Origin: Streptomyces sp. SID14436
GTDB lineage: Bacteria > Actinomycetota > Actinomycetes > Streptomycetales > Streptomycetaceae
Direction: 5' to 3'
Assembly: GCF_010548465.1 (NCBI RefSeq)
Contig: NZ_JAAGMD010000321.1
Span: 35,087-99,086 of the forward strand
DNA length: 64,000 bases
Both the position numbers and the translations under genes were made by a program. Every line of letters begins with the position of its first letter. Position 1 is the first letter of the stretch. Below the pieces are notes generated by a model that saw nothing but the letters and a program-made list of their open reading frames with translations, did not search any database and was not told the DNA's origin. Of the stretch, positions 10,146-18,050 are shown one piece after another.

Positions 10146-10920
10146 TCTTCACTCACAAGACGCTGCGGGAGGCCGACCGTCCGGTCGTCAAGGTTGGGAC
10201 AGCGGCTTCTCGTCACCGCGGAACTGCCGAAGAGTACCGCGGTGTCGCAGCCTGGGCGGCTTCCGGGGTAATGGGTGCGCTGGTCTGCCCTCAGGGATGC
10301 CAGTCGTAGCGCTCGTGTGGGTGCTGATGCAGCGAGACGGTCGGCGGCATCAATTCGGGTCGGCCGCGGGGAGAAGAACCCGCATCAAGAGACGAGCGGC
10401 TGATCCGTTGGAGCGGTGCTCTCGCCAGGACCGCGTGTGCGGACAGACTGCCGGGAGTGTCAGTGCTGTGGTCTACGGTCTTCGTGCCCCCTGTGCGGGG
10501 ATGTGCTCTCGCCTGGCCTCTATGGGCGGCCAGGCGAGAGCGGATGCCCGCTTCCCCCATTGTTTCGGCACGGGGACGGGCCCTTCCGGATGGAAGGCCG
10601 ACACCAACGGCGTCACGTTCCATTGACGTCGCTTTGGCCTGCAATTGCAAGGAGAACCGGGAACTTCCACCCGTCAGCGCGCCGACTTGCCCCCTCGGGC
10701 GCCGTTACTCTCCCCAGCCGTGCCCGATACGGCCGTGATCGCTATTGTTCCGCGATTCCCTGATCACGTGGCGTAACAACTCCCCGTCTGGTCATGCTGG
10801 TTGCCCTCCCCAGCGCGGCGGCCTCGGCACCCGTCTGCGCGGGGCGCCGGCGTGCCCTCCCGGATGGGGCCGCCGGGCTCACCTGGCTGACCCGACGACG
10901 AACAAGGGGAGTACCCCCAT
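10146..10920. other. Intergenic region; one strong hairpin, no supported gene
   Basis: Overlapping open frames on both strands here have no family similarity, and their codon use does not favour one frame. The region ends with the ribosome site (GGGGAG) of the gene at 10921. The only distinct structure is the hairpin at 10505-10541. Confidence 0.45.
10505..10541. terminator. Perfect 14-bp-stem hairpin
   Basis: Arms 10505-10518 and 10528-10541 (GCTCTCGCCTGGCC and its complement) enclose a 9-nt loop. No intact gene ends just upstream on either strand; it may be the terminator of a lost gene or of the decayed AlbA_2 gene. Confidence 0.5.
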
Positions 10921-11148
10921 ATGAAGCCTCGGCAGATAACGGTCACCACGGTCACGGTCACGGCGACCGTGTTCGCCTGGAGCGTCGTGATGGTGGCCGC
11001 CGGCGAGACAGCCGCGGTGGCCGCGCTCGCCCCGGCCCTCGCCCTGACCGTGCAGCAGATCGTCCACACCGTCCGCACCCGCCCCGCACCCACGCCCGGC
11101 GCCGCCCGCCTGGACGCCAGTGCGGACAAGGAGGACGACGCCCCGTGA
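10921..11148 (+). CDS. Small membrane protein, first gene of a three-gene operon
   Basis: 75 aa. Two hydrophobic segments are visible (VTATVFAWSVVMVA and AAVAALAPALALTVQQIV), followed by a charged C-terminus (ASADKEDDAP). GGGGAG lies upstream of ATG 10921. The stop overlaps the GTG start of the next gene (GTGA at 11145-11148), so it is translationally coupled to the XRE/sigma-like regulator. Function unknown; a membrane partner of that regulator is possible. Confidence 0.7.
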   Translation: MKPRQITVTTVTVTATVFAWSVVMVAAGETAAVAALAPALALTVQQIVHTVRTRPAPTPGAARLDASADKEDDAP

Positions 11149-12047
11149 CGACACCGACCGAACCCCCCGTACCACCCGGCAGATCCGCACCCGCCCGCCC
11201 CGGACGCAAGCTCGGCCCCGTCGCCGACAACGTCGGCAGCGCCCACCGCGCCTGGCTCGACCCGATGCGCACCTCCTACCTGGCCAGCGGCCTGACCCTG
11301 AACGAACTCAGCGGCCGCGTCCGCTTCGCCAAGTCGAAGATCTCCGAACTGCTGCGCGGCGTCGGCCTCTACCCCCGCTGGGAGATCGTCCTCCTGCTCG
11401 CCACCGAGCTGGGCATGCCGAACTGGCCCCTCTACCGGCTGTGGAGCCAGGCGGCCCTCGAAGCCCACAAGAGCAGCGAATGGATTAACAGCTGCACCGA
11501 CCGCACCACCGTGACCGCCACCCACACCACCCCGCCCCTGGACCACGGCGCCTTCCGCGAACTCGTCGAGAACGACTACGTGCTCTACGCCCAGGTCTTC
11601 CTCGACGACGACCAGCGCGACAACGCCGTCGCCGACACCTTCGACCGCCTCTGGCTGTCCTGGAACCAGGCCCTCGCCAGCCACGACCTCCGCCGCTACG
11701 CCTGGAACGTCCTGCGCACCACCGTCATGGCCCGCACCCCCCACCGCGACGGCCGGCCCGAACTCGGCCACGCCGCCTTCGACACCGTCACCCTGCAGAA
11801 CCTCACCGACCCGGCCCACTACGCCCACCAGCTCAGCGAAACCCTCGAACTCTTCACCGTGATCAGCCGCCTGCCCGACCGCCAGCTCGACGTCATCGTC
11901 CTGCGCCGCCTGTGCGGCTTCACCCACGAGGCCGCCTCCGCCCTCCTGGGCACCTCCCTGGCCACCATCCGCTCCGACGAACGCCACGCCACCCGCTTCC
12001 TGGACAGCGTCATCCCGCCGCCCAGCACCGAAGGGACCGCCCCGTGA
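11145..12047 (+). CDS. XRE-type HTH fused to a sigma-70 region-4-like domain; transcription regulator
   Basis: 300 aa from GTG 11145, which overlaps the previous stop. Residues about 40-95 form an XRE-like helix-turn-helix (LTLNELSGRVRFAKSKISEL). The C-terminal half resembles ECF sigma factors: LVENDYVLYAQVFLDDDQ, then VISRLPDRQLDVIVLRRLCG and FTHEAASALLGTSLATIRSD, a sigma region-4 HTH. This hybrid recurs in Streptomyces as an orphan sigma-like regulator (family knowledge). It likely acts in the cytoplasm with the coupled downstream protein; the target promoters cannot be read from the sequence. Confidence 0.7.
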   Translation: MTTPTEPPVPPGRSAPARPGRKLGPVADNVGSAHRAWLDPMRTSYLASGLTLNELSGRVRFAKSKISELLRGVGLYPRWEIVLLLATELGMPNWPLYRLWSQAALEAHKSSEWINSCTDRTTVTATHTTPPLDHGAFRELVENDYVLYAQVFLDDDQRDNAVADTFDRLWLSWNQALASHDLRRYAWNVLRTTVMARTPHRDGRPELGHAAFDTVTLQNLTDPAHYAHQLSETLELFTVISRLPDRQLDVIVLRRLCGFTHEAASALLGTSLATIRSDERHATRFLDSVIPPPSTEGTAP

Positions 12048-12862
12048 GCCACATCGAAGAACGCCTCTCCAGAGCCCTCCTCATCCGCAACCGCACCATC
12101 CCCCGAGAGACCACCCCCCACCCCACACCAGGCACGACCAGCACACGCCAACCCGCACACAATCCGGCCCCGGATGGCCCGCTCACCGAGGCGGCCGAAG
12201 ACCTGCGCGCCCTATGCGAAACCCTCCTCACCCACACCCCACCCACCGCCGTCGCCGACTTCCTCACCGACCAGGTCCCCGAACCCCGCAGCGCCCTCGC
12301 CCTCGCCTGCATCCTGCAACTGTCCGACACTGACGAAGGGGCACGGTTCTGGTGGCAGTACGCTGCCGGCGCCGGACAAGCCGCCGCCGCCTACTGCCTC
12401 TACCTCCACCACCTCGCCCAGGGAGAGAGCGACACTGCCGACTGGTGGCACCACCAGACCGACGACGTCCAAGCCCTATCCGGATCACCAGCCCCGGCTC
12501 AGGACGTTGGTCCCGAGCCGTACTGCACCCGGCGCTGGCACCCCGCCAACCACCCCATCACCAGCACATCCACCACCACCATTCTCCGAGTCCTGCGCCA
12601 CCTCTCCGCCAACACCAACCGATCAAGGTCAGCCGCAGTCCTCAAGCTGATGACCTACATTCCCCGGGCGGTCACCTCCGGCTACCTCCGCGAACCCGAA
12701 GCCGAACTTCCCGTTCCTGGAGACGGCTTCGCCCAACGGGTCCAGGAGCTGATCAACACACCAGGCATGCGGCCCGAAGTAGGCGAACCGGCAACGCACT
12801 CCACCGCTCATGATGCTGAGGAGGCAGCGCCGCAATTGCTGGGAGAGACCGCGAAACGGTGA
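12044..12862 (+). CDS. Conserved hypothetical partner of the sigma-like regulator
   Basis: 272 aa from GTG 12044, again by a GTGA overlap. The N-terminus is Pro/Thr/His-rich. The centre (FLTDQVPEPRSALALACILQ, ARFWWQYAAGAGQAAAAYCL) looks like helical repeats that scan a residue pool, similar to proteins following XRE/sigma-like regulators in Streptomyces. An anti-sigma-like or adaptor role is possible, based only on coupling. No signal peptide or membrane segment is seen. Confidence 0.65.
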   Translation: MSHIEERLSRALLIRNRTIPRETTPHPTPGTTSTRQPAHNPAPDGPLTEAAEDLRALCETLLTHTPPTAVADFLTDQVPEPRSALALACILQLSDTDEGARFWWQYAAGAGQAAAAYCLYLHHLAQGESDTADWWHHQTDDVQALSGSPAPAQDVGPEPYCTRRWHPANHPITSTSTTTILRVLRHLSANTNRSRSAAVLKLMTYIPRAVTSGYLREPEAELPVPGDGFAQRVQELINTPGMRPEVGEPATHSTAHDAEEAAPQLLGETAKR

Positions 12863-12919
12863 GGGCTCCGTTCCCCGACACCTGGTACGTAGGGGCGCAC
12901 GTCGGGGGACCGCCTCGTG

Positions 12920-13693
12920 TTACACGCTGTCGGCCCATGCAGGGACGGGGTAGGTGTGGACGTCGCCGAGGGCGAGACGGAGCGGACCGAGGAGGCGGTG
13001 GGCGAGGCTGGGGGAGAGGTCTTCGATGGCGAGGGCCGCGGCGGCGAAGCAGACGGTTTTCTGTTCGTCCGAGAAGTCCCGTACGCGTTTGCCGTGGGTG
13101 CGGGCTGTTTGGGCCAGTGCTGCTTTGGTGTGCTTGATCAGGGCGTTCTTCAACTGTGTCCGGTTGGCGGTCGTGGCAAGATCCTGCGCCTCGTACCAGG
13201 CGGGGTCTTCGCGATCGGTCGGCCACGCCTTGTTGTAGGAGCGGCGCAGGGTGAGGATTTCGTCCCAGGTGAGCTTGTTCAGTCGGGTGAGCAGTGCTGC
13301 TGCTGTGTGCCCCTGGGGACCCAGCGCCCACCATGCCGGTACCCGAAACCGTATCTTCTGGCTCCAGGTCCGTCCGGACCGTTCCTCGTCATCACCCGGG
13401 ACCAGAGTGAAGATCCACAGCCCGAACGGGACCTCGGCCGTGAACGGCAGGTAGTCTGCGCCTGATGCATGTGGTGCTGCGCGGGGCGATGGCTGCTTGC
13501 GGCGCCGCAGGGGCACGCTGGGCGTCTCCTCGATGAGGACGCCGCGGCCGTCGCGCAGGCAGGCGGCGTAGTCGACCGGGTCGTCGTCGAAGCCGCGACC
13601 TGAAGGGCGTGTGACCTTCCAGCCCCAGCCGGCCAGCAGACGGTTCGGGTCCACTCCCGCGGCCGTCCAGTCTTCCCACCCGAGGCCGTGCAC
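12920..13693 (-). CDS. Unrecognised 257-aa protein, copy 1
   Basis: 257 aa. The frame opens further upstream, but a GTG at 13693 is preceded by GGAGGGAG at good spacing, and copy 2 (41453-42226) opens at the same GTG with an identical length, which fixes the start. The two proteins differ at about ten positions. Segments include LGWEDWTAAGVDPNRL, PFGLWIFTLVPGDDEERSG, WEALGPQG-like WWALGPQGHTAA, TWDEILTLRRSYNKAW and FSDEQKTVCFAAAALAIED. No family, signal peptide or membrane segment is recognised. It stands alone between the sigma-like operon (convergent) and the AbiE pair. Confidence 0.65.
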   Translation of the reverse strand: MHGLGWEDWTAAGVDPNRLLAGWGWKVTRPSGRGFDDDPVDYAACLRDGRGVLIEETPSVPLRRRKQPSPRAAPHASGADYLPFTAEVPFGLWIFTLVPGDDEERSGRTWSQKIRFRVPAWWALGPQGHTAAALLTRLNKLTWDEILTLRRSYNKAWPTDREDPAWYEAQDLATTANRTQLKNALIKHTKAALAQTARTHGKRVRDFSDEQKTVCFAAAALAIEDLSPSLAHRLLGPLRLALGDVHTYPVPAWADSV

Positions 13694-14066
13694 GGGCTCT
13701 CCCTCCGTGGCGGTACAGAGCTCTCTATTCTGGAATACCTCGGAGCGCCCGGGCTGGGCTGGGAGATGGCGGGGATCGATCATGACTGGCCGCACCGCGC
13801 TCTGCGGCAGCACGCCCTCCCCGCGACGCGGGGGTGTTCATGCCAAGGTCGGCACGGGCCAGCGAGATCGGCAACGCCGCGATGGCGCAGGTTGCGGACG
13901 GTTTTGAACAGCAGCAGCCGAGTGAAACCGCAGGTGTCCGTCTCAGCAGTTCACCACCGCCCGCTCCAAGCTGGAGCCTGGTCCGCGCCAGACCGCTGCT
14001 GCTGGCCGCCATGGCCTTCAGTGATCAATGAGAGGCAGAGTTAATTACATCGAGCTTTGATCGACT
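13694..14066. other. Intergenic region between the 257-aa gene and the AbiE operon
   Basis: The right part becomes A/T-rich as it approaches the abiEi operator. Sequence from 13694 to about 13862 is repeated at 42227-42388; the copies part there, which marks one side of the AbiE-containing segment. It contains a single CRISPR-repeat-like hairpin (13814-13841). No gene is supported. Confidence 0.55.
13814..13841. repeat. Solitary sequence resembling an actinobacterial type I-E CRISPR repeat
   Basis: The 28 bases have the form CTCCCCGCG-A-CGCGGGGG followed by TGTTCAT, a short-loop hairpin with a 3' TGTTC tail, as in Streptomyces type I-E repeats. It occurs once here and once at 42342-42369 inside the duplicated segment, with no spacers and no cas genes nearby. 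It may be coincidence or a fossil. Confidence 0.25.
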
Positions 14067-14102
14067 GCAGAGATAGTTACATCTAGGTGTAACTATCTCT
14101 GC
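14067..14102 (+). promoter_or_regulatory. Inverted-repeat operator upstream of abiEi
   Basis: Perfect 15-bp arms (14067-14081 GCAGAGATAGTTACA and 14088-14102) flank a 6-base spacer, in a strikingly A/T-rich stretch 22 bases before the abiEi ATG. A third half-site-like AGATATGTAATAATCTCTG follows. AbiEi antitoxins of the AbiE family repress their own operon by binding inverted repeats in this position (family knowledge), so this is the probable autoregulatory site. No Shine-Dalgarno is seen before the ATG, so translation may be leaderless. Confidence 0.65.
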
Positions 14103-14124
14103 CAAGATATGTAATAATCTCTGT

Positions 14125-15309
14125 ATGGACCGTGCTGAACAGCTTGCTGTACTCTCCGGGGCTGCGGCCGACCAGTGGGGCCTGGTGACCACCGCGCAGG
14201 CCAAAGAGCTCGGGCTGAACGCAGTCCAACTGCTACGCCTGACCGAGGCTGGCCTGCTGGAGAACGTCAGCCGAGGCGTGTACTTCCTGTCCACCAGCGG
14301 CATGCCACAGCACCTGGACATCAAAGTCGCCTGGCTGCGCCTGCAGCCGGGCGAGTTCGCCTGGAACCGCCCCCCTGGCCACCCCGACTCCGGCGTCATC
14401 TCCCATGCCTCGGCATGCCAGCTGCACGAACTGGGTGACATCCCCGCCCCCAGCGTGGAGATCACCGTGCCTCGCCGGCGCACCACGACCGAGCCGTTTG
14501 TCCGCCTGCGCACCGCACCGCTGGACCCTATGGAGATCACAGTGGTCGACGGCCTTCCCGTCACCGTCGCCACCCGCACCATCACCGACTTGCTGAAAGC
14601 TAAGGCAGACGGCGGCCACATCGGCAGCGTCATCGCCGAAGCCGAACGCCGCGACCTGATCACTGTGGACGACCTCGCCGGGCGACTGCAGCCCTACGTT
14701 CGTGCATACGGTCTCAAGGCCACTGCCACCGGACGCGACCTGATCGACCACCTCATCAGCCAGGCTGGCGAGAACCTGCGCCGTCAGGAGGTTGACCGTG
14801 CCAACCAAGAAGGTTTCGACGCCGCAGTCCACCTCCTGACCGAACACCCTGACCTTGCCACTGCTCTTGCCCACAGCCGCCTACACAACGTCCAGCAGGC
14901 ACACGACGGAATTGCCGCAGCGCTCAAGTCGCTCTACGACACGAACCACCTACTGAATCAGCCCAACCCGGTCTGGGTAGAAGCCGTGCGGAAGCTGCGG
15001 TACCCCAATCCGGCCCTGACCCAAGCACTGCGTGCACTGAATCAGCCCAACCCGGCTCTGGCAGAAGCCGTCCGGAAGCTGCGGTACCCCAATCCGGCCC
15101 TGACCCAAGCACTGCGTGCACTGAGACAGCTAGACCCTGCCGTGCTGCATTCCCTCCAGCAGGCCGGCCCCCTGTCGCCAACCACCCGCAAGGCCCTCAA
15201 GAGCACAGCAGACCCGACCACGCCCCCATCGCCCCCGCTCTCCACATCGACGGATGAACGGGACGACGATGCCGACGACGGCCAGCCAGACGGAGAAGAC
15301 ACCGACTGA
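14125..15309 (+). CDS. abiEi: AbiEi-type antitoxin / transcriptional autorepressor
   Basis: 394 aa. The N-terminus is a winged helix of the AbiEi type (WGLVTTAQAKELGLNAVQLL, LTEAGLLENVSRGVYFLS), followed by the AbiEi body (ISHASACQLHELGDIPAPSV, EITVPRRRTTTEP, VTVATRTITDLLKAKADG). AbiEi neutralises the AbiEii nucleotidyltransferase in a type IV system and represses the operon. It is longer than usual: residues about 277-340 are an internal tandem repeat (LNQPNPxxxEAVRKLRYPNP) and the tail is acidic (DERDDDADDGQPDGED). abiEii follows after 82 bases. The inverted repeat at 14067-14102 is the likely binding site. Confidence 0.8.
   Translation: MDRAEQLAVLSGAAADQWGLVTTAQAKELGLNAVQLLRLTEAGLLENVSRGVYFLSTSGMPQHLDIKVAWLRLQPGEFAWNRPPGHPDSGVISHASACQLHELGDIPAPSVEITVPRRRTTTEPFVRLRTAPLDPMEITVVDGLPVTVATRTITDLLKAKADGGHIGSVIAEAERRDLITVDDLAGRLQPYVRAYGLKATATGRDLIDHLISQAGENLRRQEVDRANQEGFDAAVHLLTEHPDLATALAHSRLHNVQQAHDGIAAALKSLYDTNHLLNQPNPVWVEAVRKLRYPNPALTQALRALNQPNPALAEAVRKLRYPNPALTQALRALRQLDPAVLHSLQQAGPLSPTTRKALKSTADPTTPPSPPLSTSTDERDDDADDGQPDGEDTD
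14953..15141 (+). repeat. 84-bp in-frame tandem repeat within abiEi
   Basis: Two 84-bp units (14953-15036 and 15037-15120, each starting CTGAATCAGCCCAACCCG) are nearly identical, and a degraded third unit begins at 15121 (CTGAGACAGCTAGACCC). Each encodes a 28-residue LNQPNP..RKLRYPNPALTQALRA unit. Near-identity at DNA level points to recent expansion. Confidence 0.85.
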
Positions 15310-15391
15310 CCCGCCAGAAGAGCGGAAGAACCAATCACCCCGGGCGTAGAGTCTGCAGACTCAAACCAGCACGCCAGGGGGGCGGCGAACG

Positions 15392-16315
15392 ATGGGCAAG
15401 ACATACGCGACTCCAAGGGCCTTCAGAACCGCTCTGAACCTCGCCGCGAAGAAGATGTCCAACGAAACGGGCATGAATGTCTCCGACCTCATGCGGATCT
15501 TCTACTTCAACCGGCTCGCCGCACGGGTCTTCACCCTGCACCCGGACGGCTGGCTCATCAAGGGCGGCCAGGCCCTCCTCGTCCGCTACCGCGGCGCCGC
15601 ACGCCTCAGCGGAGACATCGACCTACAAGCAGCCCAACCCGGTCTAGCCCCTGCGGAAGCACGCGCCCGCGTCCTGGAAGCAGCTGCCCATGACCTGGGC
15701 GACTTCCTGAGCTTCGCCCCCGGAAAGTACACGCCCGCTGCCGACCCCGACCGCGGCGGCTCCCAGTACTTCCGGGTCTTTCTAGGGACTACCGATGTCG
15801 ACGGCGTCAAAGTAGACATAGCCGTCAGGCGTACCCTCACGGGCACTCCAGAAGTCACTCCTCTGGTCTCCGCCGTCGACCTGCCCTGGCCCGTGGACTG
15901 GCCCACCGTCCGCCTCTATCCCCTTATCGACCACATCGCCGATAAGGTCTGCGCTCTCTACGAACGACACCCTCGGGGAGCCTCAAGCCGTTACCGCGAC
16001 CTGGCCGACCTTCTTCTGATCAGTCAACAGGAGAAGATCGATGGTAGGGCCGCCTACCGAGCCATCCACCATGAAGCAGAACAACGTCGCCAGCGCGGCA
16101 CGGACATTGCCTTGCCTCAAGCCTTCGCCGCCCCAGGCCCTGACTGGAACGACAAGTATCCCAGCGCGGCTGCCCTAGTTCTCGGCCTGCAAGGTTGCCG
16201 CACCTTCGCCGAAGCCACCCAGGCAGCACAGGCGTTCCTGAACCCGCTTCTGGACGGCACCGTCACCGGTCACTGGGACCCGACACAGGCAGCCTGGCAG
16301 CCACCCAAAGCATGA
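15392..16315 (+). CDS. abiEii: AbiEii-type nucleotidyltransferase toxin
   Basis: 307 aa. The nucleotidyltransferase fold is recognisable from FLIKGGQ-like WLIKGGQALLVRYRGAARLS, then GDIDLQA (metal-binding GD-x-D), VKVDIAVRR (third acidic residue) and the downstream RLYPLIDHIADKVCALYE and YRDLADLLLI, as in AbiEii/MenT proteins. These enzymes modify tRNA or another substrate to arrest growth when AbiEi is lost. A GGGGGG-rich ribosome site precedes ATG 15392. The last 24 codons recur, orphaned, at 42392-42466. Confidence 0.8.
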   Translation: MGKTYATPRAFRTALNLAAKKMSNETGMNVSDLMRIFYFNRLAARVFTLHPDGWLIKGGQALLVRYRGAARLSGDIDLQAAQPGLAPAEARARVLEAAAHDLGDFLSFAPGKYTPAADPDRGGSQYFRVFLGTTDVDGVKVDIAVRRTLTGTPEVTPLVSAVDLPWPVDWPTVRLYPLIDHIADKVCALYERHPRGASSRYRDLADLLLISQQEKIDGRAAYRAIHHEAEQRRQRGTDIALPQAFAAPGPDWNDKYPSAAALVLGLQGCRTFAEATQAAQAFLNPLLDGTVTGHWDPTQAAWQPPKA

Positions 16316-16706
16316 CCCGCACCACCAGCGCGTGAGAAGTGCGCGCCCCACAGATCAAGACCAGGTCGTGCGCGGACCTGGTGGTGCTCGCCCCGGTCCG
16401 GCACCGCGCACAGCCGCTCTGGTCGGCCGTAGGGCCTCGGCTGGACGCGCTGCCGGAGGTCGGCACCCCTCGGACCCGGTGACACCCCCAGGTCCTCCCA
16501 TCGGCACAGTCCTGCCGGGCCCGGAGGCCAGCTGCCCTCTTGCAGGACCGCGAAAAAGATAACGGGGGGCGATCGGACTGGGGACAGACCTTGGGTTGCA
16601 CGCGCATGAGATGGCCCACGGACGGCGAGGGCGGTCTTGCCGACCACCGCTGACCGTGATGACCGCTCTTGAGGTTCCCCCGAGATGATGATCCAAAGGG
16701 GGCGGG
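16316..16706. other. Intergenic region, left part duplicated at 42467-42610
   Basis: Up to about 16470 it is copied after the abiEii tail at 42.4-42.6 kb. A plus-strand reading (VVLAPVRHRAQPLWSAVGPR) looks protein-like but is broken and unrecognised. From 16686 the upstream region of the TerD-VWA gene is duplicated. Confidence 0.45.
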
Positions 16707-17453
16707 ATGCAGTCGACGTTGCTGCGCAAGGGTGAGAACACGGTGCTGTCGACGGCTCGGACGGTACTGCAGATGTCGGTACAGGGGCTGTCGGCAGATG
16801 TGTCCCCGCTACTGCTCGGCGCCGACGGCAAGGTCCGTGGTGATCACGACCTCGTCTTCTACAACCATCCTGCCCAGGACGGAGTATCCGTCACGGATAC
16901 GGCGGTCACCGCTGACCTTCCTGGGCTTCCGGCCGACGTACACCGCGTGATCATGGTCGTGAGCGCCGATCCACTGCAGCCCGGCGCCGTCCCCACCCGA
17001 TCACCTCGACTGTCGATCACCCAGAGCGGAGCGACGTCGGCGTCGTTCACCGCGCCGGACTTCACAGTGGGGGAGACAGTTGTGATTCTGGCGGAGCTGT
17101 ACCGGCGCGGGGACGGCTGGAAGGTCCGGGCCGTGGGCCAGGGCTATGCCTCCGGCCTTGCCCGCCTGGCCACCGACTACCGGGTCGATATCGACCCCGA
17201 GCCCACCGCTACGCCCCTGCCTGCGCAGACACGCGCGATGGCGGGGCAGTCCGCCTCGGTCTGACGAAACTGCAGCGGCAGGCCCCAGGTCTGCTCGCCC
17301 CCGCGCGACAGGCCGGCCAGGCTCTTGCAGACCGGGGACTCACGGGACGGCGAGCCGCCGTCTACCTGATCCAGGATCACGACTGGCACATGGAAGAGCT
17401 CTACGAGTCGTTCGCCGTGCAGGCCTTCGCGGAACGCGTCCTGGCCCTGTCGA
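16707..17453 (+). pseudogene. Truncated, frameshifted duplicate of the TerD-VWA gene
   Basis: Closely matches 405-1153, with the same upstream GGGGGCGGGATGC. The first frame gives the TerD domain (185 aa) and stops at 17262-17264 because four bases present in the parent (after GCCTCGGTC) are missing. Downstream, the parent's VWA start (YLIQDHDWHMEELYESFAVQ) is still readable in the shifted frame until similarity ends at LALS near 17453. The last half of the VWA domain is absent. The 185-residue TerD piece might still be made. Confidence 0.85.
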
Positions 17454-17645
17454 GATGTAGGTAACGGTGAAGAAGACCCGCAAGCCCCGGCCATGGCTGC
17501 CCCCAAGGACCTCCCAAGATGCGCGAGATCGTGGCCGTCGCCAAGGAGTCCGCGCCCGTCATCCCGGAGGTTCGTTGCCTCCCCAGGACGGTTGGCCGCG
17601 TAGTAGAGACAGCCGAAGAACGCCATCAGGTGGCGACCGCGTGCC

Positions 17646-17804
17646 CTCACCGGCCGCTGGCACCGCCTGGTGGTGCGCAACTGCCACCGCCGCCGCATGG
17701 GGGTGACCGCCGCCGGGCCGGTCAAGGTCACCGCGCCCCGGCTGGACGACAGTGGTGTGGACGAGATCCGGCGAGCCCGGTGCGCAGCGACAGCAGTGAG
17801 TTGA
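17646..17804 (+). pseudogene. IS256-family transposase scrap
   Basis: The frame reads RLVVRNCHRRRMGVTAAGPV then KVTAPRLDDSGVDE, matching the IS256 signature (RLVVRNGxHxxREVxTxAGxVxVxAPRVNDKRVD). It is short, diverged and ends in a stop; no catalytic residues remain. It lies just after the truncated TerD-VWA copy and may mark the event that cut it. Confidence 0.6.
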
Positions 17805-18050
17805 GCGGAAGGTGACGTCCCATCAACCTGTCTCTCGGTCTGTGGCCCCGATGTCCGGCTCGCCCGTGGCGCCCGACTTGAGTGGTCGTCGCGGTGGGAG
17901 AGGAGCGGCGACATCATTTGTGAAGGTTTCATGATCGAATTGTGATCAAGATCCTTAACGAAGCCTGTGAGGGAGTGGTTGGATCTCCAGGGGGCGCTCA
18001 GCGCCCGCTACTGCGGCTTGCCGCGCTGAGGCGGCAAGAAGGGGAAGAAC

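Noticed and set aside
10764..11987. 407-codon minus-strand frame opposite the XRE/sigma operon
   Set aside because: Gly/Val-rich antisense artefact; the plus strand has three coupled genes with HTH motifs.
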